DNA from: Diadema setosum
Taxonomy: Eukaryota; Echinodermata; Echinoidea; Diadematoida; Diadematidae
NCBI GenBank assembly: GCA_033980235.1
Contig: CM067062.1
Location: forward strand, 20,079,203 to 20,143,202
Length of the DNA stretch: 64,000 nt
Reading direction: 5' to 3'
Positions 1 through 10,130 of this stretch are shown in pieces. The first letter of the stretch is position 1. The number at the start of each line of letters is the position of its first letter. A program made the position numbers and the translations under genes. The notes beneath the pieces are model-generated. The model had not been told where the DNA came from. It did not search any database and saw only the letters and a program-made list of their open reading frames with translations.

Positions 1-249
1 TGGATATCATTACTGAATGCATGCTCCATCAACTCTCTGCCAGTCCTTCGTTTATAATGGGATTGGGACTGCACTGTATTTACTTGTAACTTTGTCCTTT
101 GGCTTTGCTTAAAATGAATCAAAAAGATGTTGTTTTTGTGCCCGATAGACCATACACTGTACATCAACTAGCTGTAGCTGTATTCAGTATCCACAGCACC
201 CCCCCCCCCCCATGGCCATGAAATGCATTTGCACCCCAATCAGAGACTC

Positions 250-570
250 CAACTCTCCCGCTTTCGACAGGAGATCTCCCGCCGAAAGCCCATTTTTGCA
301 AAATCTCCCGTTCTCCCGCTTGAGATTTAATTTCTCCCGCCCTGGCTCTGTGTCTCCCGCTTGACATGATATCTTACTAATACTAATTAGTAATTGCCAT
401 CATATGTTGAAAAATAAGCCTTAGATAGCACGAGAGAGCATCTAGAACCCTGGAGCTTCCAGGGCCCGCTTGCGCTTAAGTCCTGGACCCCGCAAAGGAA
501 CTTTGCGCTCGTGATGTGCGCTTTGCGCAAAAAGTCTCCCGTTTGCTTGGGGTTTCAGGCGGGAGAATCT
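250..570. repeat. TCTCCCGC-rich patch
   Basis: The octamer TCTCCCGC or TCTCCCGT recurs about six times between 250 and 360. It appears again near 535, and in reverse orientation (GCGGGAGA) near 558. Spacing is irregular, so this is not a simple tandem array. It may be an old transposon fragment or a cluster of E2F-like (TTTSSCGC-related) sites; the sequence alone does not decide. Confidence 0.5.
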
Positions 571-683
571 CCAGATCAGAAGGTGCTTGGGGGTTGGATT
601 CTCTGCCCAATCCAGCCTTCCCGCATGCTGCAAATACACACAGTCATCTGATAATAACGATGTCTCTCAGTCTCATTCATACT

Positions 684-846
684 TTGACCGACAAGTCTGT
701 CTAATTCCGCGAAAAACTTCTCATTTATATTTTATAATGATGACATTTGCTGGGTCAGTTTTTAAGCGAAAAACTGACCCAGCAAATGTCATCATTATAA
801 TTTAAATGAGAAGTTTTTCGCGGAATTAGACAGACTTGTCGGTCAA
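684..846. mobile_element. Palindromic foldback MITE with 9-bp target duplication
   Basis: The whole 163 bp is nearly one inverted repeat. The left arm starts TTGACCGACAAGTCTG, the right arm ends with its reverse complement, and the loop is only a few bases near 763-766. The arms differ mainly by a small length change about 55 bp in. The 9-mer ATTCATACT flanks both sides (675-683 and 847-855), as expected of a target-site duplication. A 9-bp duplication fits Mutator-like or similar superfamilies, but no transposase is present to assign it. Confidence 0.85.
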
Positions 847-2042
847 ATTCATACTGAATAATATGCAGAATTCTCTGCAGCGATCTTCACTCGACAGTGC
901 TCGACTATCGCCCACGGATTGAAGAAAACAGATTCGATTTATAGAATGCGGATTGCAAATGAAAAATAAAAATGAACAAGTGGAGGGAAAGAAAAGGAAG
1001 AAGAAAATTTCTTGGTAAACATGGATGGTAAAAGAATTACAATGAATATTCAACAAGAATTTCGAGATGGGATCGAAGCTCACTCACATCTTGAATACAA
1101 CAACGATGTCGGCAATTCAGATTCGTTGTTGATAGACAGACGAATCACACACAAAGAAACAGACATTAGGACGCTAAGCTGACGGCAATTGCCAATGCTA
1201 CGTCTTAAGTTCCAACGAAGTCGTTTCTGAAAGTAATGGGGATTTTCGATTGCTGATATAGCGGGGCGACAGATCTTGAAGTTTAAAGATGTAATACTTC
1301 GACGTCCAACATCATCGCATTGTCACCTTCCTCCAGGATCCCTCAGAGCTTGCGCTTGTTGTTTTGATTGTGAGTGCTCGCTCGCTGCTGCTACACACAC
1401 CGTCACGTACAGTACGTCTTTGTACACGGAGTCTGCTTGATGCAATCGCTTCATTGATCCCTGCATAATAAAAGCACAGTCGTGTATTGCGTAGTAATAC
1501 TTCCGGTTCCGGGTTATGGCGCAAGAGCGTACGCGTATGGGTCGTCGACACCAGCCATGCGGACTCCATACGAGAAAACAAAACAAGTATAAAAACCTTA
1601 TTTACACCATTTTGCGGCATTCTCTTTCATGTATATTCCGTATTAGATAAATTCAAGTATCATCCTCTTCATCAACGTAATTACTCCCGGAAAGCAAGTC
1701 AAACTGTTTGCCATATGACTGGAGGAAGGTGATACTCCCGTACGGTAGCAGACGACGTGAGACAGTATGAGGAATGTATAAACCACATGGATCCAAGCCA
1801 GGGTCGGGCGCAGGATGCCGATGTGATGTGCACTCGTGCATGCGGCGTGTGCATGTGATGCAACCAGTGGATGCAACCCATGTACACAATTTGTTTCATT
1901 TTGGTTGTTGGTCATCGGAACCCGCATGAACCGTATCGGCACCTGGCTTCCCATGCCACGGGCACGGCATCTGACTGAGAGCTTGAACGAGATCTTCGCA
2001 GTTTCAACGACATTCTGACTAATATTGTTGTCTAGAACCACG

Positions 2043-4928
2043 ATGGCAGCAGGGCAAACTCTAGAGTGTCTGCTATCGCCAGCAGCGATCTCGGATCTTG
2101 TTCAATCATGGCTTCGAGAGGACATTCCGAGTTTTGATTACGGGGGATATGTGGTCGGCGAGAAGGAAGAGACAGCGGTTCTCCTCTGCAAGTCTCCCGG
2201 GGTTCTGGCGGGCGTGCCGTTCTTCAACGCCGTATTTCGCGAATTGGGCTGCGAGGTTGAATGGTGCAAAGCAGAAGGCACCTTCTTAAATCCAGTATGT
2301 GAAGTGGCTACAGTTAAAGGTAGAGCCCGATCTATTCTCATGGGCGAAAGATCTGCCCTGAACTGCCTGGCACGGGCAAGCGGAGTGGCAACTGCAGCTT
2401 CGAGGCTCACAGGTATAGCCAAGGAATCGGCATGGACTGGACAAGTCGCGGGAACGAGGAAGACAACACCGGGCTTTAGGATTGTGGAGAAGTACTCCCT
2501 GTTGGTGGGCGGGGCTGCCACCCATAGATACGACCTGTCATCCATGATAATGCTGAAAGATAATCACATTTGGTCTGCAGGAAGCATTACACAGGTGAGA
2601 TGCTGTGGGAGCTTATTTATACACTCCAAGTTCAAGGAGATGAGTTTTTGATGGGATTATCATAAAAAGGGTGTATTTTAGTGATGTGTTTTTGTTTATC
2701 ATTTGGATATAATCTCTTATCAAATTCAGTTCTTCCTCCTCTGTCATTCTCTGCTCTAACATGTTAGTACCACTGATGTGTGTGTTTATGATTTCTTTAT
2801 TAATTTTCATCTCTTTCTTTCTCCTCAGCATGCAGCAGTCAGGTTCCATACCCCAAGGCACTGCCAAGGAGAAATACTATGTTTTTAACAATCTATTTTA
2901 GATTTGTGTCTAATTTACCCTGAAAAAAAGACAAATTAATGTAAAGCCATATTTCATGAAAATTCATAGAGAATTTAACTATACACCAAAATGTTTTCCT
3001 TATTAAATGTCTTGTTCTAATGTTTCAATGCCTATTAGAATTTTGTTCGCTCACCCTATCCATCCAATTCATACCCTTCTTTGAATATGAAATTCAAGTA
3101 AAATACCGGTACTGCTGATCAGGATCGAGATCAATTCTTCAAGTTCATTTATTTTGTTAATGGCCACAAAGGCATTTATTTGCATCATAGAAAGAATCAT
3201 TCCTTTGGAAATTTTTAACACTTTATCATTTTGCAGTATCCATGGGTAATAAATTTGCAAGTCAAATTATAACTTATCATGAGAAACTTAGCATGGTGGG
3301 CCAGTTGAGGTCAGATTTTGTCATGACAGTGTACAATGCAGGCATACTCATAATTCTTAACCCGTTGGGGATGGGCTAATTTTGCTACAACACGCATTTC
3401 CCATAGACCCCAGCCCAAGTATACTCGGGACTCATCCTCAACGGGTTACCTTTGGGAGCAGTGAATAAAATTTTGTTCAAGATATCGCATTTGATGGTTG
3501 TATCACAAAACATCCTACCATATAAAATTTTCACAATAAAGCCTAAAATATAAGGAGACATCAGTATTTTTCTCAATAAACCATATGGTTTAGTCTGGAA
3601 ATATTTTTTATCTTTAAACTATTGTTCACATTGTATGTATTTAACAACACTTGACATCAATTACACTGTATATGGATTCAAATCTTAATTTACAGTGGTT
3701 GTTTCTATCCCTAACACAATTTTAGAACTGTTTGATAAGCGGGTTTTTGTTTCATCTGCAAATGGTAAATTATGCCTTTAATAAACCAATATTGCTTTCT
3801 GTAAAGTCACATTAACTGGAGGAATTTTTTATTGAAAGAAACCTGTCGATAAGTTTGAGATGTTATTTGTTATCTAGTTTCGTGCCATATGGCCTACCAA
3901 AAATTAAGCACTCTGATCTCACAGCAAAATATTTAATGTATACCAAGGATGAAAGTTTGTGCATGGATGGTGGGAGAAGCTATAATATTGCATTATTTGT
4001 GTGACCTTCTCTCTGCCTACCAGGCAGTGAAGAATGCCAGACAGACCGGAGGATTCTCAATCAAGATTGAGGTGGAATGCCGCAGTCTGGAGGAGGCCCG
4101 CGAGGCGGCATCGGCCGGAGCAGAGATCATCATGTTGGACAATTTCTCACCAGAGGTAAGATTTCCTCCAATCAGTGATGACTGGTAACATAATATGCAA
4201 CTTGAACAGGATCTGACACAAGTCTATTTAGATAGCAGTCAACCCGCAGAATATGTGAGGGAAAATGTAGTTGCAGGCATGAGTTTTGAGAAAATATTGA
4301 ACCACAGAATGCCACCACCCCCTCCCACCCCCCATCAACACTACCATCAAAATGATAATAATAATGATGATAATAATGATACAAGCAAAATGCATCACAA
4401 ATCAAGCTGAGATTTCCTAACAATACATTAAAAATGTACAATTACACCAGAGAATTTAGAGCATCATGTATCATGGTACAATATGAAATTGATGGACGAT
4501 TAGTCATGGAATTAGGAAGATGTTATTGTTCATGATCATTATGGCCAATTATGGTAAGTGAGTTCTGTCTTCTGTTTTTTGTTTTGTTTTTTGTTTTTGT
4601 TTTCATGAACAGGGCTAACAAACTTGTGAGGTAAGTAAGAATGTGAAACTCAATTACAAATTTGGTGATGTCTCCATTGTTTCTCTCCTTAATGTGATAT
4701 CTGACCCAGGCTGCCAGTTCTGCTGCTGCCCAGCTAAAGGGCGAATTTCCTCACATCACTGTGGAAGCCAGTGGAGGGATAACGGAAGAGACGATACGTG
4801 ACTTCATGAAACCAAACATTGATGTCATCTCCACGAGCCGATTGACTCAGGGCTATTCTGTAGTTGATTTCTCTCTCAAGATTAAAAAAGAGGGTCATGA
4901 CCCCAGCAATCCTGTTGTTCAAAGTTGA
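2043..4928 (+). CDS. QPRT: Quinolinate phosphoribosyltransferase (3 exons)
   Basis: Cytosolic enzyme (EC 2.4.2.19) that makes nicotinic acid mononucleotide, CO2 and PPi from quinolinate and PRPP, the step linking the tryptophan/kynurenine pathway to NAD. Exons are 2043-2594, 4024-4155 and 4710-4928, both introns phase 0 with GT-AG ends. The product is 300 aa, against 297 in human QPRT. Visible family landmarks are GER (R103), [11 protein letters not shown] (R139, K140), THRYD (H161, R162), MLKDNH (K172), IEVEC (E201), LDNF (D223) and EASGGI (247-252). These match the substrate-binding residues known for the family. ATG 2043 was chosen because its N-terminus aligns in length with orthologues; the frame is open a little further upstream but without another ATG close by. 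Regulation is not evident. A foldback element sits 13 bp past the stop, inside the probable 3' UTR. Confidence 0.97.
3361..3445. mobile_element. TTAA palindromic mini-element, copy A
   Basis: This 85-bp unit starts CCCGTTGGGG after TTAA (3357-3360) and ends CCTCAACGGG before a degenerate TTAC. Its inner sequence matches the reverse complement of copy E at 60956-61040. It contains the sub-motif AGTATACTCGGG. Family: TTAA target, CCC...GGG ends, piggyBac-like by architecture; no transposase is present. Confidence 0.8.
3450..3600. repeat. Dispersed repeat, copy 1
   Basis: This stretch matches the reverse complement of about 55027-55205. Shared blocks include GGGAGCAGTGA, GTATCACAAAACATCCTA, AATATAAGGAGA and GGTTTAGTCT. 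One copy lies in a QPRT intron and the other in HPS4 intron 1, 52 kb apart. It is probably a nonautonomous element of unknown class. Confidence 0.7.
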
Positions 4929-4941
4929 TGAGAATTCTTAA

Positions 4942-5335
4942 AGGGGAAATCCAGGACAAACAAAAGTTAGTCCATAAAGAAAGAGTCAAATCTTACAAGC
5001 ACAACAGTGAAAGTTTGATCAAAATGGGATGAAAATTATAAAGGAAGTTGTGAAATTGTGAAGTTTTGCTAATTTTCACAAAACAGTCCTTGAACAGTCA
5101 GTATGGATATGCATATAATTGAATTTGTGATGTCATCCCCTCACAATTTGTCATAAATTATGTGCACTTAAAACCTTGGAATTTCACATTTTTATCAAAT
5201 TAGCAAATCGTGGAAATTTCATGACTTCCTAAATTGTGATCTGATTTTGATAAAATTTCTGCTGTTGATGTGCTTATGAGATTTTACTCTTTCTTATCAG
5301 ACTATTAAACTCAAAAACTGGCCTGGACTTCTCCT
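4942..5335. mobile_element. TTAA-flanked foldback element in the QPRT 3' region
   Basis: The arms begin AGGGGAAATCCAGGAC and end CTGGACTTCTCCT, and both ends abut TTAA (4938-4941 and 5336-5339). Inner arm segments (AGTCAAATCTTACAAGCACA against its diverged complement) also pair. The element is 394 bp and noncoding. A related but truncated copy lies at 12608-12850. It starts 13 bp after the QPRT stop codon, so it probably contributes 3' UTR sequence. Confidence 0.8.
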
Positions 5336-5774
5336 TTAACAGTGATGATCAATGTCAACGTCATTATAGCTTTGTATGTGAAATCAGGTATGGTTGAAGG
5401 CATTGTGTTGGATATGGGTGAAACCATTGTAGGCAACCACTGTTCGTTTCAAGTAATGCTTGAAGTAACTGCTTATCAGTATGCTTAGTCTATCAAATCA
5501 CAATTATAGTTTTATGGTCATTTTGCTATGAAGTATGTCATAATGTTGAATCATGCACTATAAAGTTCATATTTACCCTGTAAACCTATAGTCTCACAAA
5601 TGTTTGAACAAAATGGTTGTCAGTTGATTGTCTCGTGCAGTACTTGCCATATTACTATAATGACTATTTTCATAACCACATTTCATTCCTGACCACATTT
5701 CATTTTCATTTTCATTTAGCATAATATGTTGGTACCTTTGTACTCCACAATGATATATATGTGATGGAATAACA

Positions 5775-5999
5775 TACTGTATAAGCTGTTATTTTCGCGT
5801 ACAGATATTTTCGCGAATTAGAAGGTGACAGACATTTTCGCGAGATGTTGATTTCGCAAATTTACACCAACGCTATCTTGCATGTATTGCTACTCTTGTG
5901 TATGGCGACATTTTCGCATGTTGTTAAATTCGCGATCCAACTGTGATTCACGAAATTCGCGAAAATTAAACCCTCGCAAAAATAACCACTTATACAGTA
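5775..5999. mobile_element. TCGCG-rich TIR element, copy 1
   Basis: This 225-bp element runs from TACTGTATAAGCTGTTATTT to AAATAACCACTTATACAGTA, an imperfect inverted repeat. The interior is dense in TTTCGCGA-type words. Related copies are at 15478-15720, 39459-39676 and 41143-41619, all ending in TACTGT/ACAGTA with the same TTTCGCG interior. Confidence 0.75.
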
Positions 6000-6704
6000 G
6001 TTGAAAACTTGCCTTTATTGTACATGCTGGTCGTGTTTTATAGAGGTATAATCAACCACAGTTTTCTTCATGTTTTCAGAAGTCTAACCCTTGAAAATAT
6101 TTGATGGGCAAAGAACCTCATCCGTGTGTGTTTGTAATGGCTGATTAAAGATGAATTCATATTCATGCAGTCCAATTTGTTCATATATGTATAATGTGGA
6201 TTTATCAACTAGTTTCATGTCAGTTGAACTGGAAAAAAAAAAAAGCTTATGGTGTATAATTGAAGGGATTGGTTTCATAGCACAATTTCCCAACAAGAAC
6301 TGATATGTTCTTCCAGAAGTGATTCTGATTCTAGGGATTCAAGTCAAATTTCCATTGTTGCTTGTGTGATGCTTTGTCAGTTCTTGTTTGATGTACAGTT
6401 GCAGTCATTTGATGTACATCACAGGCTTTGCTGCACCAAAAGTGTAAATTCTGTATGACAATATGTCACATGATTTTAAAATGTTTAATGTGGTCATTCG
6501 ATGATCAGAGTTCCCACAGGTTGTATAATATTCTCAGACTTGATAAATTTCTGTGACGTGATGTCCATTCAGTTGGTGAATGTGATCATGAATAACTAAC
6601 TTTTCAAGAAGGTACTTGAAGGTATCCCTTTCCAGAACAAGGTTTTGACCAAGCCTTGTCATGTTTTTCTCAAAGTGCAGTCTTCAGCACCAATGTCAAC
6701 ATTA

Positions 6705-7211
6705 GGCAAAAAAAAAAAAATGTTGTATTGGCGTAACATGAGATTTTCAAATAGGGTCGGGCGGGCAGATTTTTTTTTTTTTTGCTACCTGTATTTTACG
6801 TGTAAAACTCATATTCAACAAAACCCCATTCGATAAAGAGGGTCTGTTGCATCCAAAGTTTGTTATATCACCGGTTTAAAAGCCGTCACGACATACCGGT
6901 CAGAATACGAACGAACAAATTCCTGGGCTAAATCACCCAGCACCACAGACAAATCGATTCTCTGAATAATATTAAATAAAATCTTCGAACTGGACTTGCC
7001 AGTCGCCGACACGCTGTACTGCGCGGCCATTTTCCGACACCAGCTGTTGTTGTTGTTGTTGTTTTTGATAATTCGCAAACCCGTCTCGTGCCCTCTCTCG
7101 GTAAAAACGATGTATTTCCTTCTTTCTCTCTTTTTTTTTGTTGAAAAGTTCAGGGTCGGGGTCTTTTTTAGGGTCAAGCGGGTTACACCAATACAGCAAT
7201 TTTTTTTTTTG
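6705..7211. mobile_element. TIR element with captured or internal open frame
   Basis: About 507 bp bounded by inverted ends: a poly-A run then TGTTGTATTGGCGTAAC on the left, and GTTACACCAATACAGCAA then a poly-T run on the right. GGGTCGGGCGG-like words lie just inside both ends. It carries a minus-strand open frame (7030-6863) starting at an ATG, followed by a TTG microsatellite stretch at about 7047-7062. No transposase domain was recognised. Confidence 0.65.
6863..7030 (-). other. Unidentified 55-aa open frame inside TIR element
   Basis: This minus-strand frame begins MAAQYSVSATGKSSSK and ends in FKPVI before a stop. It looks protein-like (mixed composition, amphipathic ILFNIIQRIDLSVVLGDLA), not low-complexity. 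I do not recognise the family. It could be the first exon of a lost transposase, a captured host exon, or chance. A GTGATA donor-like site lies at its 3' end, which would make it an exon rather than a whole gene. Confidence 0.35.
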
Positions 7212-8091
7212 GCCTTAATTCAGCAATGATACTTCAGGATTTTGATATTGACAAATGGCATTCAATTTTGATCTACATACTACACTATGATCTGCATACT
7301 ACACTGAATTATGACAAGGCTCTTTATATTCTTTTTATAGAGCCACTGAAATATATAAATTGTACAGAAATAGAGAGATTGATAGAGAGATTGATTAAAA
7401 AAAAAAGAATACAAGACTAAGTGAAAGTACAGAAGAAGAAACTCTTTCTATTATGAATATAATCTTGCTAAAGTAAACAGTTTAAGCTTAAATTTGTTTG
7501 GATCCCCATAGAGAATTGATATATATTTGCAAATGTATAGAATTGGATAGTCAGTTCTTATGGGGTTAGATGCAATGTACATGTTTGGTTGTAACCAGAC
7601 CAAAGAAATTATTGACCAGACATGAAATTACTTTGTTAATCACAGTTCAGTTCTTTGTAATTCAAATGATGAACGAACATTCAGTGGGCATGATATAAAC
7701 AACCATTTTTGTCAAAGGCATCAAAAAGCACAGTGGACAATTTTATATTTACTCTACAATTTCATTTTGAATTCAGAAGTTACTGAGAAACATACATGAA
7801 AGAGAGGAAAATAAACATAATTGATTTGTTTCCTTTATTCATATGATCATTAGTTTATTCATCTCACTTTTTTTTTAATCTATTGGGCTGGTCTAAATCT
7901 GGGATGATTTAAGTTATTTTCTTTGTTGATGGCACTGAGTGAGTGACACTCAAAAAAATACTTTGTTTCCTTTAATTATTGTTGTTGTTTTTTTGTCAAA
8001 TTAGTGAGGTAGAATGAGATAACAAAGGATGAATTTAGGTGTTAATTTGAATATTGTTTATATTGCATTTTATTCTATTAATGACACAACC

Positions 8092-8249
8092 CAGAGGCAG
8101 ATCCAGGAATTCCGTAAAGGGGAGGCCCTTTACAAAATTAAAGGGGGCGCACACGCCCCCCCCCCCCATTTTTTCCTTTCTATTTCTTTTGTTTTAACAA
8201 AAGAAGAGGGGGCCCGCTCCCAGTGTGCCCCCCTCTGGATACGCCACTG
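8092..8249. mobile_element. hAT-like MITE, copy 1
   Basis: This 158-bp element starts CAGAGGCAGATCCAGG and ends GGATACGCCACTG, with G/C-run subterminal regions. The 5-mer CAACC flanks both sides (8087-8091 and 8250-8254). It belongs to the same family as the copies at 28297-28474 and 33541-33707. Confidence 0.85.
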
Positions 8250-9002
8250 CAACCTGATACCACCATTTTCCCGAGGTGACCAATAGTACACATTTCCCTT
8301 CAGTCCGGTGTGGAGGGTTTCTTGAGGTTGTGCACAGGGTTTATCATATGTGTAATGCTGGTGTGACTTTAACACACAGTATGCTAGTCATACTTGTTTT
8401 CTTGTTTCATTTAATGATAATCTAATGCCTCTATTTTTCATTGTCAATTATTGTGTTTTTAGTTATGGCAGCTCAAAGTAATGATGTTTTCAAAGCAGTA
8501 CTGATGCTATGTTATAATTGACACATTATAATTCAGTTTTACTTGTAATGCTCCAGACTTTTTTTTGAATGAATATCCAGTTTTTCATTACAGTCATTTA
8601 CTGTTCTGAAAACCATGTAGATTAATTGGATGTTGCATAATGTAACAGTTTATGTATTGATATGGATGTACATGTATATTAAAGCTTTGCTATGTAGTAC
8701 AGTAAAATTTGATTCACTCTATAATGAATGAAATGTCTGACTGTGTTACAGTTACAGAAAGTAGGAATAATCAGTGAAAAAAAGTACCCTGCATGCTAGT
8801 AAAAATGCTAGAGTGCATCATGAAGTGCATTTGATAGGGGTGCCAGCTAATGTATGAGTTGTTTAAAGTAGTTTTGCATATTTTAGATACTTGTTAAAAC
8901 AACTCTAGAGGTTCCTTTTAATAGTAATTAAGGATTTATGTACTTCACTTCTATGTTGATCTGGACTTAACCAGGTGAAAATTATTTTTGACTAGGTTTT
9001 AA

Positions 9003-9381
9003 AGGGATGGTTTAGTATTGGTGGAGATGAGGATTGTGCTTTTAACTTTTTGCGAGACACCAAGAAACCACTTATGAAATAGTACAGAGCATACCACTCT
9101 AAGAGGAATTCAGTTTATTTGATGAGAATCAGTTTTGGAATGGCAAAGACATCCAAATACAAAGGAAAACAATGCTATCGTAATAAAAGGTGGGTCCCAC
9201 CTTTAATCAGGATTGCTCTGTTTTGGATATCTCAGCCATTTCAAAACAAATTTTCATCAAATAAACGTTGAATTCCTCATGAAGTTACATGCACATTCAC
9301 ATTTCATAAGAGGTTTCTCTTTATCTCAACAAAAATGTTAGAAACCTGAAGTTAGATCTCAACCAAAACCATATATTCCCT
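9003..9381. mobile_element. TTAA foldback element, AGGGATGG family, copy 1
   Basis: The left end is TTAA|AGGGATGGTTTAGTATTGGT, and the right end is the imperfect complement ending ATATTCCCT followed by GTAA. Internal halves also pair, for example GTGGGTCCCACCTTT near the centre. Copy 2 at 13950-14351 shares long blocks such as TTTCATAAGAGGTTTCTC and TTTTCATCAAATAAAC. Confidence 0.8.
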
Positions 9382-9707
9382 GTAAGAAGAAAAAAATGCT
9401 ATGATAAGACACAGCAATCGGCATATCAAGATTGTGATGCAAATTTAAATGCGTAATGTATCCAGCATTATATATACTAGCACGCATAATGCACACAACA
9501 CAATGTCATGTGAGGGTAATCTGGCATTTCACTAAGCTAGCAATGATGGTGGAGAAGGTTGCACATCTTCATTAGTTATGCCACTATCCCTGTGATTGAG
9601 AGACTCCCTATCCTCCTAGATTGCTTCATCCATCATCTTCCAATATTCTCTTCCCTTCTCTTTTATCATGCACCTCCTCATTTTTTCTCTCCCTCTCTTT
9701 CTCTCTC

Positions 9708-9711
9708 ACAA

Positions 9712-9783
<72 letters not shown>
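9708..9783. repeat. CA dinucleotide microsatellite
   Basis: A near-perfect (CA)n run with one CAAACA interruption near its start, preceded by a CTCTCT pyrimidine tract. It produces spurious Thr-His open frames. Confidence 0.98.
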
Positions 9784-9785
<2 letters not shown>

Positions 9786-10049
9786 TCTCTCTCTCCCCCT
9801 CACTCCTAACACAAAAACACAAATCCACACAAATACTGTGTTACTCTTCTTTCATCATTTAGAAATTGACACCAAAGGAAATGCCTGAAGGATTTCTGAC
9901 TGATCGAGTGATGTAATGTGGTGGTGTCTGTGTCGATGGCATAATCTTATCACACAAAGAGTCCCGTGTGATTATCCTTGTGAAATTTTATCTCATTCTT
10001 TTCTTCCTCACTGCTCTATACAGTTTGTCTCCATTACGTACACTACTTA

Positions 10050-10052
10050 CAC

Positions 10053-10091
<39 letters not shown>

Positions 10092-10130
10092 ACACACACA
10101 TGTACATACACACACAAACACACACAGACC
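10050..10130. repeat. CA-rich microsatellite
   Basis: An imperfect (CA)n stretch with GCACA, GACACA and TACACA interruptions. A second short (CA)n run lies at 10364-10389. Confidence 0.95.

Larger units (their letters stand above)
1..2042. other. QPRT upstream region, no gene recognised
   Basis: No convincing coding exon was found here; open frames are short and lack family signatures. It holds a TCTCCCGC-rich patch (about 250-360, with further copies at 535-565), a 163-bp palindromic MITE at 684-846, and the presumed QPRT promoter and 5' UTR just before 2043. No TATA box stands out near the start codon. Confidence 0.6.
2595..4023 (+). other. QPRT intron 1
   Basis: This 1.43-kb intron opens GTGAGA and closes TACCAG. 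It contains a TTAA-flanked palindromic mini-element (3361-3445), followed directly by a dispersed repeat (3450-3600) whose inverted copy lies near 55 kb. No other gene was seen inside it. Confidence 0.85.

Noticed and set aside
164..367. 67-codon minus-strand frame
   Set aside because: It comes from the TCTCCCGC-rich patch and a poly-C run, with no protein similarity recognised.
2138..2545. 135-codon frame antisense to QPRT exon 1
   Set aside because: Shadow of the strongly supported QPRT coding exon.
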